A stretch of 64,000 nucleotides of DNA from Zoogloea sp. (GTDB lineage: Bacteria; Pseudomonadota; Gammaproteobacteria; Burkholderiales; Rhodocyclaceae). The notes below the pieces were generated by a model. The model was not told the DNA's origin. It made no database searches and worked only from the letters and a program-made list of their open reading frames with translations. Numbering within the stretch: the stretch's first letter is position 1; each line of letters begins with the position of its first letter. Below are positions 57,158-64,000 of the stretch, one piece after another. The stretch spans positions 186,001 to 250,000 of the forward strand of contig JADJBR010000007.1 in assembly GCA_016703645.1 (NCBI GenBank). Reading direction: 5' to 3'. Position numbers and translations under genes: made by a program.

Positions 57158-57949
57158 ATGGAAGCAAGTGATTTTGTGGTTTTTGAACAACAGGACGGTA
57201 TCGTCACCCTGACCCTGAATGCCCCCGGGGAGCGCAACGCGTTGTCCAGCCAGATCCAGTGGGATGGGGTGGTGGAGGCTTGCGAACGGGTGCAGCGGGA
57301 TGCATCGGTGAAGGTGGTCATCCTGACGGGGGCGGGCAGTGCCTTCTGTGCGGGTGGCAACGTCAAGGATTTTCGCGACAAGCGGGGTCTGGCTGCGGGG
57401 GATGGCATGGCGGTGCGGGAGAACTACCGCAACGGTATCCAGCGCATCCCGCTGGCTTTCTACCGTCTCGATGTGCCGACGATTGCCGCGGTGAATGGGC
57501 CGGCCATCGGTGCAGGGTGTGACCTGGCCTGCATGGCCGATATCCGCATTGCGTCGGAGAAGGCCAGTTTTGCCGAGAGCTTCGTCAAGCTCGGGCTGAT
57601 CCCGGGTGACGGTGGCGCGTGGCTGTTGCAACGGGTGGTGGGGTATGCCCGGGCGGCAGAAATGAGCTTTACGGGTGACCTGCTGGATGCCCGGCAGGCG
57701 CTGGAGGCCGGGCTGGTGTCCCGCGTGGTGCCGGCGGAGCGGCTGCTTGACGAGGCCCGGGCCCTGGCCACGCGCATCGCCGCCAATCCGGGCCAGGCCC
57801 TGCGCATGACCAAGCGCCTGATGCGCGAGGCCCAGACCACGCGTCTTGATTCGATCCTGGAGCTGTCGGCGGCCTACCAGGCCCTCACCCACACGTCTGA
57901 AGAGCACGATCTCGCGGTGGCCGCCTTTCTCGACAGCAGGAAGACCTGA
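57158..57949 (+). CDS. Enoyl-CoA hydratase/isomerase family protein
   Basis: A 263-residue crotonase-fold enzyme. It has the CoA-binding strand GIVTLTLNAPGERNALSSQI and the oxyanion-hole segments SAFCAGGNVKDF and AVNGPAIGAGCDLACMADIR. The second catalytic region reads KLGLIPGDGGAWLLQRVVGY; here the position of Glu164 (crotonase numbering) is Asp or Gly-rich, so isomerase or other acyl-CoA chemistry is possible. The GAGGAGG ribosome site sets the start at 57158; a longer frame to 57062 is not conserved. A MazG-like gene follows after 3 bp, so the two are probably co-transcribed. Confidence 0.88.
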   Translation: MEASDFVVFEQQDGIVTLTLNAPGERNALSSQIQWDGVVEACERVQRDASVKVVILTGAGSAFCAGGNVKDFRDKRGLAAGDGMAVRENYRNGIQRIPLAFYRLDVPTIAAVNGPAIGAGCDLACMADIRIASEKASFAESFVKLGLIPGDGGAWLLQRVVGYARAAEMSFTGDLLDARQALEAGLVSRVVPAERLLDEARALATRIAANPGQALRMTKRLMREAQTTRLDSILELSAAYQALTHTSEEHDLAVAAFLDSRKT

Positions 57950-57952
57950 GCC

Positions 57953-58312
57953 GTGGCCGCCGATCTGGACGCACTGACCCAAAAGGTCGCAGCCTTCCGG
58001 GATGCGCGGGACTGGGCCCAGTTCCATTCCTTGCGCAATCTGATCGTGTCCCTCAACCTGGAGGCCGGTGAGTTGCTTGAGCTGACCCAGTGGAAGAGCG
58101 ATGCGGAGGTGGCGGATCTGCCGAACGAGCTGCATGCCCGGGAGGCCCTGGAGGACGAGTGCGCCGACGTGTTGCTCTATCTTCTCCTGATCGCCGACAG
58201 GGCCGGCATTGATCTGGAGGCCGCCACGCTGGCCAAGCTTGCCAAGAACGAGGCCAAGTATCCCGTGGACCGGTTCAAGGGCTCCCGGCGCAAGTACGAT
58301 GCCGCCGAGTGA
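57953..58312 (+). CDS. MazG-like nucleotide pyrophosphohydrolase
   Basis: A 119-residue all-alpha NTP pyrophosphohydrolase. It has the metal-binding pattern E-x-x-E in SLNLEAGELLELTQW and E-x-x-D in LEDECADVLLYLLLIADRAG. It probably hydrolyses non-canonical or excess (d)NTPs to NMP and PPi (house-cleaning). The start is GTG at 57953 directly after the upstream stop, which suggests coupling. Small MazG/RS21-C6-like proteins of this length work as tetramers. Confidence 0.88.
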   Translation: MAADLDALTQKVAAFRDARDWAQFHSLRNLIVSLNLEAGELLELTQWKSDAEVADLPNELHAREALEDECADVLLYLLLIADRAGIDLEAATLAKLAKNEAKYPVDRFKGSRRKYDAAE

Positions 58313-58392
58313 CGGGCAGGGAGGCGGTGGTGTGGGGGAGGTGGTAGCATCGCGCCCCTGATCTTTCGTTCCCGTGTCCGGGTGCATCCGCC

Positions 58393-59238
58393 ATGCTGAG
58401 TTATCGCCATGCCTTTCACGCCGGCAACCATGCCGACGTGCTCAAGCACTTTGTCCTCGTCCAGTTGCTCGAGTATTTCAATCAGAAGGACAAGCCTTAC
58501 TGGTACATCGATACCCATGCCGGTGCGGGGTGCTATTCCCTCGATGAGGCCTTTGCCCGCAAGAACGCCGAGTTCGAGGACGGCGTGGGCCGACTGCTCG
58601 GGCGCAAGGATGTGCCCAAGGAGCTGAAGAGCTATCTGAAGCTCGTGCGTGATCTCAACGAGAGCGGCAAGCTGCGCCTCTACCCGGGTTCGCCGTGCTG
58701 TGCGGCACCCCTTCTTCGGGAAGAGGACCGGATGCGTCTGTTTGAGCTGCACCCGGCCGACCGGCGGCTGCTGCAGAAGACCTTCGATGAGGCGGGCAGC
58801 AAGGCCATCGTGCTGGAGCAGGACGGTTTTACCGGGATCAACGCCTTTCTGCCCCCGCCGACCCGGCGGGCCCTGGTGCTGATCGATCCGCCCTATGAAA
58901 TCAAGACTGACTACCGCACTGTGCTTGCGGCGCTCAAGGAGTGCCTGCGCCGCTTCGCGACCGGAACCTACGTCGTGTGGTACCCCAAACTGCACTCCAT
59001 GCAGTCGCGGGAGCTGCCGGACAAGCTCAAGCGCCTGCCGATCACCAGCTGGCTGCATGTGAGCCTGGACGTGCGCAAGCCGTCGGACGACGGCTTCGGC
59101 ATGCATGGCAGTGGTCTCTTCGTCATCAACCCGCCCTGGACACTGCCGGCCACGCTGAAGAAGGTGATGCCCTATCTGGTGTCCGTGCTGGGGCTGGACG
59201 ATGGTGCCACCTTCACTCTCGAAGCCGAAATGCCCTGA
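58393..59238 (+). CDS. rlmJ: 23S rRNA (adenine(2030)-N6)-methyltransferase
   Basis: SAM-dependent enzyme that methylates A2030 of 23S rRNA. The 281-residue protein starts MLSYRHAFHAGNHADVLKHF, the family signature. It has the SAM-binding segment YIDTHAGAGCYSL and the catalytic DPPY motif in LVLIDPPYEIKTDY, followed by WYPKLHSMQSRELPDK-type sequence. The length is typical. It is followed by a bidirectional terminator. Confidence 0.95.
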   Translation: MLSYRHAFHAGNHADVLKHFVLVQLLEYFNQKDKPYWYIDTHAGAGCYSLDEAFARKNAEFEDGVGRLLGRKDVPKELKSYLKLVRDLNESGKLRLYPGSPCCAAPLLREEDRMRLFELHPADRRLLQKTFDEAGSKAIVLEQDGFTGINAFLPPPTRRALVLIDPPYEIKTDYRTVLAALKECLRRFATGTYVVWYPKLHSMQSRELPDKLKRLPITSWLHVSLDVRKPSDDGFGMHGSGLFVINPPWTLPATLKKVMPYLVSVLGLDDGATFTLEAEMP

Positions 59239-59286
59239 GGGGCATTCCCCGCGGGGTGGATTCCCCCATCACACGATCTGTTGGGT

Positions 59287-59325
59287 AAAAAAGACAACGC
59301 CCCGGAAAACCGGGGCGTTGTCTTT
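59287..59325. terminator. Bidirectional terminator between rlmJ and the CoA-transferase gene
   Basis: GACAACGCCCCGG-AAAA-CCGGGGCGTTGTC: 13-bp stem flanked by A6 (T6 on the minus strand) and T3. Confidence 0.92.
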
Positions 59326-59339
59326 GCTGCGATGCCGGA

Positions 59340-60635
59340 TTACAGCAGGTGCATCTTCTTGGCCGACTCCGTCAGTTCGGCACGGAAATCCGGGTGGGCG
59401 ATGGCGATCAGGGCCTGGCAGCGCTGTTTGGCCGTCTTGCCACGCAGTTGCGCCACGCCGTACTCGGTCACCACGTAGTTGATGTCGTTCTTGCTGGTGG
59501 ATACGTGGGTGCCCGGCGTCAGGGTCGGAACGATTCGCGAGATGGCGCCGTCCTTGGCCGTGGAGGGCAGGACGATGAAGGCCTTGCCGCCCTTGGACCG
59601 GTTGGCGGCACGGACGAAGTCGGCCTGACCACCCGTGCCGGAGTACGGGATGGGGCCCAGGCTCTCGGAGCCGCACTGGCCAAGGAAGTCGATTTCCAGG
59701 GTGGCGTTGATGGCGATCAGGTTGTCGTTCTGGCCGGCCAGATAGGGGTCATTGGTGAAATCCACCGGATGCATTTCGAACATCGGGTTGCGATCAACCC
59801 AGTCGTAGAGCTTCTTGGACCCGAGTGCAAAGGTGGCCACCATCTTGCCCGGCAGGTAGTTTTTGCGCCGATTGGTGACTGCGCCGGATTCCACGAGGGT
59901 CAGGATGCCGTCGCCGATCATCTCGGTGTGGATGCCCAGATCCTTCTTGTGGGTGAGCTGCATCACCACTGCGTCCGGAATGCCGCCGTAGCCGATCTGG
60001 AGCGTGGAACCATCGTCGATCAGGTCGGCGACGTACTTGCCGATGGCTTCCTGGACAGGGCCGATGGTGGGGAGGCCGACTTCGAGAACGGGCTCGTTGT
60101 TCTCAACCAAGGCGGTGACCTGGGAGATGTGAAGGTGGCAGTTGCCAAAGGCAAAGGGCACGTTTTCGTTGACTTCGACGATCACGGCACGGGCCTTGCG
60201 GATGGCTGCCATGGTGTAGTCGGCCGCGATGCCCAGGGAGAAGTAACCGTGCTGATCCATCGGCGAGACCTGGGTGAACACCACCTCGGCGGGCATCAGG
60301 CCGCGTTCGATCAGCTGGGGCATCTCGGAAAAAAAGCTCGGCGTGAAATCGACCACGCCCTCACGGAAGCCCGGACGGGTGGCGCCGCTGAAGAAGTAGG
60401 CGACGTGGCGGACGTGCTCGGCGGTCGTGGGATCCAGGTAACCGAACTTGCGAACGGCCAGGATCTGGGACACCTTCACATCGTGGAAATCACGGCGGTG
60501 CTCGGACAGTGCGGTAAGAAGGGCAGGCGGTTCGGCAACGGCGGTCGGCACCACGATGGTGTCGCCGTTATGCACGTTGCGGACGGCCTCGGCCGGCGTG
60601 ACGCGTTTTGCTGCGTACTGCTCCTGGTAATTCAT
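59340..60635 (-). CDS. Acetyl-CoA hydrolase/transferase family CoA-transferase (4-hydroxybutyrate/acyl-CoA:acetate type)
   Basis: A 431-residue class I-like CoA-transferase of the Cat1/AbfT group, exchanging CoA between acetate and short acyl-CoAs. Family segments include ITPAEAVRNVHNGDTIVVPT-like start, FTQVSPMDQHGYFSLGIAAD, GIPDAVVMQLTHKKDLGIHT followed by EMIGDG (catalytic glutamate region), and GTGGQADFVRAANRSKGGKA. Further on, TPGTHVSTSKNDINYVVTEY and GVAQLRGKT are typical of the C-terminal domain. I chose the ATG at 60635 (MNYQEQY), 9 nt after GGGAG; the ATG at 60650 is also possible. The exact acyl group is unknown. Confidence 0.88.
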   Translation of the reverse strand: MNYQEQYAAKRVTPAEAVRNVHNGDTIVVPTAVAEPPALLTALSEHRRDFHDVKVSQILAVRKFGYLDPTTAEHVRHVAYFFSGATRPGFREGVVDFTPSFFSEMPQLIERGLMPAEVVFTQVSPMDQHGYFSLGIAADYTMAAIRKARAVIVEVNENVPFAFGNCHLHISQVTALVENNEPVLEVGLPTIGPVQEAIGKYVADLIDDGSTLQIGYGGIPDAVVMQLTHKKDLGIHTEMIGDGILTLVESGAVTNRRKNYLPGKMVATFALGSKKLYDWVDRNPMFEMHPVDFTNDPYLAGQNDNLIAINATLEIDFLGQCGSESLGPIPYSGTGGQADFVRAANRSKGGKAFIVLPSTAKDGAISRIVPTLTPGTHVSTSKNDINYVVTEYGVAQLRGKTAKQRCQALIAIAHPDFRAELTESAKKMHLL

Positions 60636-60895
60636 GTGCTTATCTCCCACGGTCGTTGTTTTGGCGCAAATTAAACCACGCCTGAAGGGCGTGGCATGTA
60701 CTCGATTGTAAAACCCGCCTATCCCCAGCGCCCTTGGTCCGGATCAAGGACCGGGCTTGTGGATGGATCTGCTGCACGGCCCGATTTCACCCCTGCGGTG
60801 GCGCAAACCCGGGCCTTGCAGGGCTGCGACTCCCGGCGCGAGCCCGAAGCGCTCGCTGCAATGTTTTCGCCAGTGCCGGGCCTGCCGACATATGT

Positions 60896-62176
60896 TCAGG
60901 GCGTAGCTGATCGGTTGCGTCCGAGACAGGTGCGATGGCGCGCGTCCACCCGCTCGGCAAACCAGGCCGTGGTCAGCTTGCGCTGGATCTTGGGGCTCTT
61001 CAGATCGATCCGGGGCATCGTCTCGCGGGGGAGGCGGGTGCCGGTGCGGTTGTCGGCCAGGGCAAAGATCTTGCTGTAAAGCGGTGTGCCGGAGAATCGT
61101 GCCGTCTTTTCCAGGCGCAGGTCGCGCTGCATTTCGGACCGGGACAGGCCAAGCTGGCCCGCCAGACCCTGCAACGCCGCGAGCGTGGCACTGGGCTCCG
61201 CCGCCGGGACGCCGTCGGCATAGCGGAGAAGATCACCGTCCAGGGCCAGGGCTTGACCCGTGAGCTTCGCCACGGCGTCCTGGAAGGCGGCATTCCGGCT
61301 GCTGTAGCGACCGGCATTGAAGTCGGCGAAGCGATATAGCGGCCGGCTGTAGGGGGCAGGGTAGTCGAGGAGGATGGCGATCCCGAAGTACATTCCGCCG
61401 CGGCGGGTGAACACCTCGTCACGCACGCTGCCGCGCCGTGGATAGGGATAGCCCTTTTCCTTCACGTGTTCCTCGGCAAAGGCCACACTCACCTGCATCG
61501 GGCCGCCGGTACGGACCGGGTTGTAGCCGCCAAGCAGGGTCTTGCCGGCGGGCAGTTCCGAGATCATGTCTTCGAACAGGGCGTTCATCTGCTTTTCGGT
61601 ACGCAGGCTGTCGATGCGTGCCTTGTAGCTGCGACCGTCCGGTGAGGTCTTGAGCAAGGCCGCGTCCACCAGCAGTTTCGGCAGGTGGAGGCGCTCCCGC
61701 CGCGTGTCGATTTCCTTCCAGACGATGCGGGACAGTCCGGCCACCTCGGGGTCTGCCTGGAAGGTGGACTCCTGCTCGGTCACGGCAATGGCCGCGCAGA
61801 TGTTGTCGGGGGTGACGGGGATACGCAGGGCGGAAAAGGCCGAGAAGATATCTGCCGCCCAGCCATCGCGGTCTTTCAGGGGAAAGGGCAGGTAGCTGGC
61901 AACCAGGGCCCGGCCTTCATTCTCGTCGGGGTAGGGCGCCGGGGCGGGGCGCGGTGCGGGGAGTGGGGCAGGCTGCGGCGCCGGCACGGGTGCCGGCACA
62001 ACGCGAGGCGGCTCGGCGCTGATGGGCGGCTTGGGGGCCACGGGGGCGGGGCTGGTGCCAGGGGCCGGCGGGAGGTTCGGGGAGGGGTGCGACTCGACGG
62101 GCCCGGTGCTGGCGCAGCCCGCAAGGACCATGACGGCCGCGAACAGGCCGAGCAGCTTGCGGACGGCGGGTTTCAA
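60896..62176 (-). CDS. DUF1615 family lipoprotein
   Basis: A 426-residue lipoprotein (lipobox VLAGC, Cys at residue 21). A long Pro/Ala-rich linker follows (about residues 28-85, many PAP repeats) that probably spans the periplasm. The globular DUF1615 domain begins near 'ALVASYLPFPLKDRDGWAAD' and includes ICAAIAVTEQESTFQADPEV, which resembles the catalytic-Glu region of lytic transglycosylase-like folds. The function is unproven. The start is a TTG at 62176 overlapping the stop of the upstream small membrane-protein gene (TTGA), so translation is probably coupled. Confidence 0.82.
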   Translation of the reverse strand: MKPAVRKLLGLFAAVMVLAGCASTGPVESHPSPNLPPAPGTSPAPVAPKPPISAEPPRVVPAPVPAPQPAPLPAPRPAPAPYPDENEGRALVASYLPFPLKDRDGWAADIFSAFSALRIPVTPDNICAAIAVTEQESTFQADPEVAGLSRIVWKEIDTRRERLHLPKLLVDAALLKTSPDGRSYKARIDSLRTEKQMNALFEDMISELPAGKTLLGGYNPVRTGGPMQVSVAFAEEHVKEKGYPYPRRGSVRDEVFTRRGGMYFGIAILLDYPAPYSRPLYRFADFNAGRYSSRNAAFQDAVAKLTGQALALDGDLLRYADGVPAAEPSATLAALQGLAGQLGLSRSEMQRDLRLEKTARFSGTPLYSKIFALADNRTGTRLPRETMPRIDLKSPKIQRKLTTAWFAERVDARHRTCLGRNRSATP

Positions 62177-62412
62177 GCCTTCTCCGAGCCCTTTTCAAGG
62201 CGCGCGACACGACTCAGGCTGCGGGTGTAAAAGGCGGCATACCCAAGGCCGACCAGGGCCATCACACCGGTGAGGAGTACTGGCCCCTCGGCCGGCTGAC
62301 CGGCCAGCACATTTGCGATGAAGGAATAGCCCAGCACCGAGGCGGCGGCGAAGCCGCCGATGATGCGGACCAGGGCAAAGGTCTTCTGTTGCTTGAGAGA
62401 GGGTGTGGACAT
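62173..62412 (-). CDS. Small two-helix membrane protein
   Basis: A 79-residue protein with two membrane helices (IIGGFAAASVLGYSFIANVL and VLLTGVMALVGLGYAAFYT) and a charged C-terminal tail (LSRVARLEKGSEKA). No family recognised. It overlaps the DUF1615 gene and lies 74 bp after the PiT gene on the same strand, so it could be a membrane partner of the lipoprotein or part of the phosphate operon. Confidence 0.7.
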   Translation of the reverse strand: MSTPSLKQQKTFALVRIIGGFAAASVLGYSFIANVLAGQPAEGPVLLTGVMALVGLGYAAFYTRSLSRVARLEKGSEKA

Positions 62413-62486
62413 CGGCGAAGCGGTAGCTGAAACGGAGTGGCGCGAGGATCGGGCTTCTCCCCGTCCCCGTCAAGCACTCCGGTGCC

Positions 62487-63494
62487 TTAAAAGATGCTCC
62501 GGCCCAGCCAGTAGCCGCCGGCGGCGATCAGGCCCGAGCAGGGAATGGTCAGCACCCAGGCCCACACGATGTTGCCGGCCACCCCCCAGCGCACGGCCGC
62601 CGTGCGTCGCACCGACCCGACCCCGACAATCGCACCCGTGATGGTGTGGGTGGTGGAGACCGGGATGCCCAGGCTGGTTGCCAGGAAGAGGGTGATTGCG
62701 CCACCGGTTTCGGCACAGAAGCCGCCCACCGGCTTGAGCTTGGTGATGCGCTGGCCCATGGTCTTGACGATGCGCCATCCGCCAAAGAGGGTACCGAGGC
62801 CGATGGCCAGGTAGCACAGCACCACCACCCACATGGGTACCGGATCGCCCTGGGCCGTGACGCCGGCCGCGAGCAGCAACATCCAGATGATGCCGACGGT
62901 CTTCTGGGCATCGTTACCCCCGTGGCCGAGGCTGTACATGGCGGCGGAAACCAGTTGCAGGCGGCGAAACCACTTGTCCACCCGGCGTTGGGTCTTGTTG
63001 CGGCAGATCCAGGCGACCACCACCAGGATCAGGGAGCCGAGCACATAACCGAAGAGCGGCGAGATGATGATGAAGGAGACGGTCTTCCAGATTCCCGAGG
63101 CGATCAGCGGATCAGTGCCGGCCTTGGCGATGGCTGCACCGACGATGCCGCCGATGAGGGCGTGGGATGAGCTGGAGGGAATGCCGTAGTACCAGGTCAC
63201 CACGTTCCAGGTGATGGCGCCGAGGAGTGCCCCGAAGATCAGGTAGTGATCCACTACGGAAGGGTCGATGATGCCCTTGCCGACGGTGCTGGCCACCTTC
63301 AGCTGAAACACGAAGAGCGCCACGAAGTTGAAGAAAGCTGCCCAGGCCACGGCCTGATGGGGCTTGAGCACGCCGGTGGAGACGACGGTGGCGATGGCAT
63401 TGGCCGCGTCGTGAAAGCCGTTCATGAAGTCAAAGAGCAGGGCGACCACAACCAGCCCGGCGATGACCCAGAACCCGATCTGTACGGTTTCCAT
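62487..63494 (-). CDS. Inorganic phosphate transporter, PiT family
   Basis: A 335-residue low-affinity phosphate (metal-phosphate) symporter. Both PiT signature repeats are visible: LLFDFMNGFHDAANAIATVV at the N-terminus and GNDAQKTVGIIWMLLLAAG in the second half. GIPSSSSHALIGGIVGAAIA and GIPVSTTHTITGAIVGVGSV are the paired re-entrant segments. It follows the DUF47 gene after 8 bp; the DUF47-PiT pair is a common two-gene phosphate-uptake unit. Confidence 0.94.
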   Translation of the reverse strand: METVQIGFWVIAGLVVVALLFDFMNGFHDAANAIATVVSTGVLKPHQAVAWAAFFNFVALFVFQLKVASTVGKGIIDPSVVDHYLIFGALLGAITWNVVTWYYGIPSSSSHALIGGIVGAAIAKAGTDPLIASGIWKTVSFIIISPLFGYVLGSLILVVVAWICRNKTQRRVDKWFRRLQLVSAAMYSLGHGGNDAQKTVGIIWMLLLAAGVTAQGDPVPMWVVVLCYLAIGLGTLFGGWRIVKTMGQRITKLKPVGGFCAETGGAITLFLATSLGIPVSTTHTITGAIVGVGSVRRTAAVRWGVAGNIVWAWVLTIPCSGLIAAGGYWLGRSIF

Positions 63495-63502
63495 GGTGGT
63501 GC

Positions 63503-64000
63503 TCAGGCGTTTTCGAGCACGATGCCTTCGACGATCTTGGCGACGTCCTCGCAGCGGTCGGTAATCGATTCGAGCTGCTCGTAGATGGCCTTCAGTTTCA
63601 TGACCTGGAGCGCGTCCCGTTCGTCGCGGAAAAGGCGCGACATGGCGCCGCGCATGATGCGGTCGGCGTCGGTTTCGAGGCGGTCGATTTCCTGGCAGGT
63701 CTGGAGGATGGCGCTGGCGTTATCCATGTTGGAGATGAGCCCGACGACGATCTTCACCCGGGTGCAGCAGGACAGGCTCACGTTGGCCAGTTGCAGGGCT
63801 TCCGGGGTGATGCGCTGAATGTGGTAGAGCGTGGTGCACTCGGCAACGTCCTGGATGGTGTCGAGAATGTCGTTCATGGCGTTGATGAGACCGTGGATCT
63901 CATCCCGGTCAAGGGGCGTGATGAAGCTCTTGTGAAGCTGGGCAACGGTCTCGTGGGTGATCTTGTCTGCGGCCTGTTCGATGGCCTCGATGGCGGCGAT
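63503..64000 (-). CDS. DUF47 family (PhoU-like) phosphate transport regulator, 5' part outside the window
   Basis: The last 165 codons are visible; the start lies beyond the right edge. The helical sequence (ITHETVAQLHKSFITPLDRD, EIHGLINAMNDILDTIQDVA, YEQLESITDRCEDVAKIVEG) matches the DUF47/PhoU-like four-helix family that accompanies PiT transporters and modulates phosphate uptake. The frame is open to position 64000. It sits 8 bp upstream of the PiT gene. Confidence 0.92.
   Translation of the reverse strand: MAAIEAIEQAADKITHETVAQLHKSFITPLDRDEIHGLINAMNDILDTIQDVAECTTLYHIQRITPEALQLANVSLSCCTRVKIVVGLISNMDNASAILQTCQEIDRLETDADRIMRGAMSRLFRDERDALQVMKLKAIYEQLESITDRCEDVAKIVEGIVLENA

Overview
The window looks like a high-GC betaproteobacterial chromosome, most likely Rhodocyclales (Azospira/Dechloromonas/Zoogloea-like). 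This is inferred from gene order (pyrG-kdsA-eno-ftsB; tig-clpP-clpX-lon-tRNA-hupB-tRNA-tRNA-ppiD), from protein sequences and from codon use. I see no prophage, insertion sequence, CRISPR array or rRNA operon. Three genes expected to be intact (pyrG, lon, a PHA synthase) each carry one single-base indel that restores a full-length protein when corrected. The sequence therefore probably contains residual base-calling errors.

Layout. 1-4.5 kb: end of an isochorismatase-like hydrolase, then pyrG, kdsA, eno and ftsB. 4.5-10.2 kb: membrane glycosyltransferase, L31, TrhP, an unusual DnaJ-like protein and a secreted beta-helix protein. 10.2-15 kb: the PrkA/YeaH/SpoVR stress-kinase operon on the minus strand. 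15.3-24.3 kb: trigger factor, ClpP, ClpX, Lon, tRNA-Arg, HU, tRNA-Val, tRNA-Asp, a candidate structured RNA with its own terminator, and PpiD. 24.4-31.3 kb: FabI, an oligopeptide-type binding protein, a lipoprotein, and a solitary DnaE2 polymerase under a perfect LexA box. 31.4-36.8 kb: secreted S8 protease with a GlyGly-CTERM-like tail and a small lipoprotein partner, MOSC protein, VIT-family metal transporter with a structured leader, a CU-rich candidate sRNA and a CBS-domain gene with a palindromic operator. 36.8-45.2 kb: B12-dependent ribonucleotide reductase followed by a loose stress island (Cys-repeat periplasmic protein, OsmB-like lipoprotein, Dps, PHA synthase, general-stress protein).

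45.3-52 kb is the most unusual block. A 1223-residue CHAT protease/STAND NTPase/TPR protein and a downstream unrecognised 257-residue protein lie in line with ada and alkA, all on the minus strand. The architecture is that of a sensor-protease conflict system: a STAND switch, a caspase-like head, TPR repeats almost identical at DNA level, and a small partner that could be the substrate or effector. This is the best candidate for an undescribed system here.

52.4-64 kb: heparinase II/III protein, HDOD protein, EEP-family hydrolase, gamma carbonic anhydrase, enoyl-CoA hydratase, MazG-like pyrophosphohydrolase, RlmJ, acyl-CoA:acetate-type CoA-transferase, a DUF1615 lipoprotein, a small membrane protein, a PiT phosphate transporter and its DUF47 partner, which runs off the right edge.
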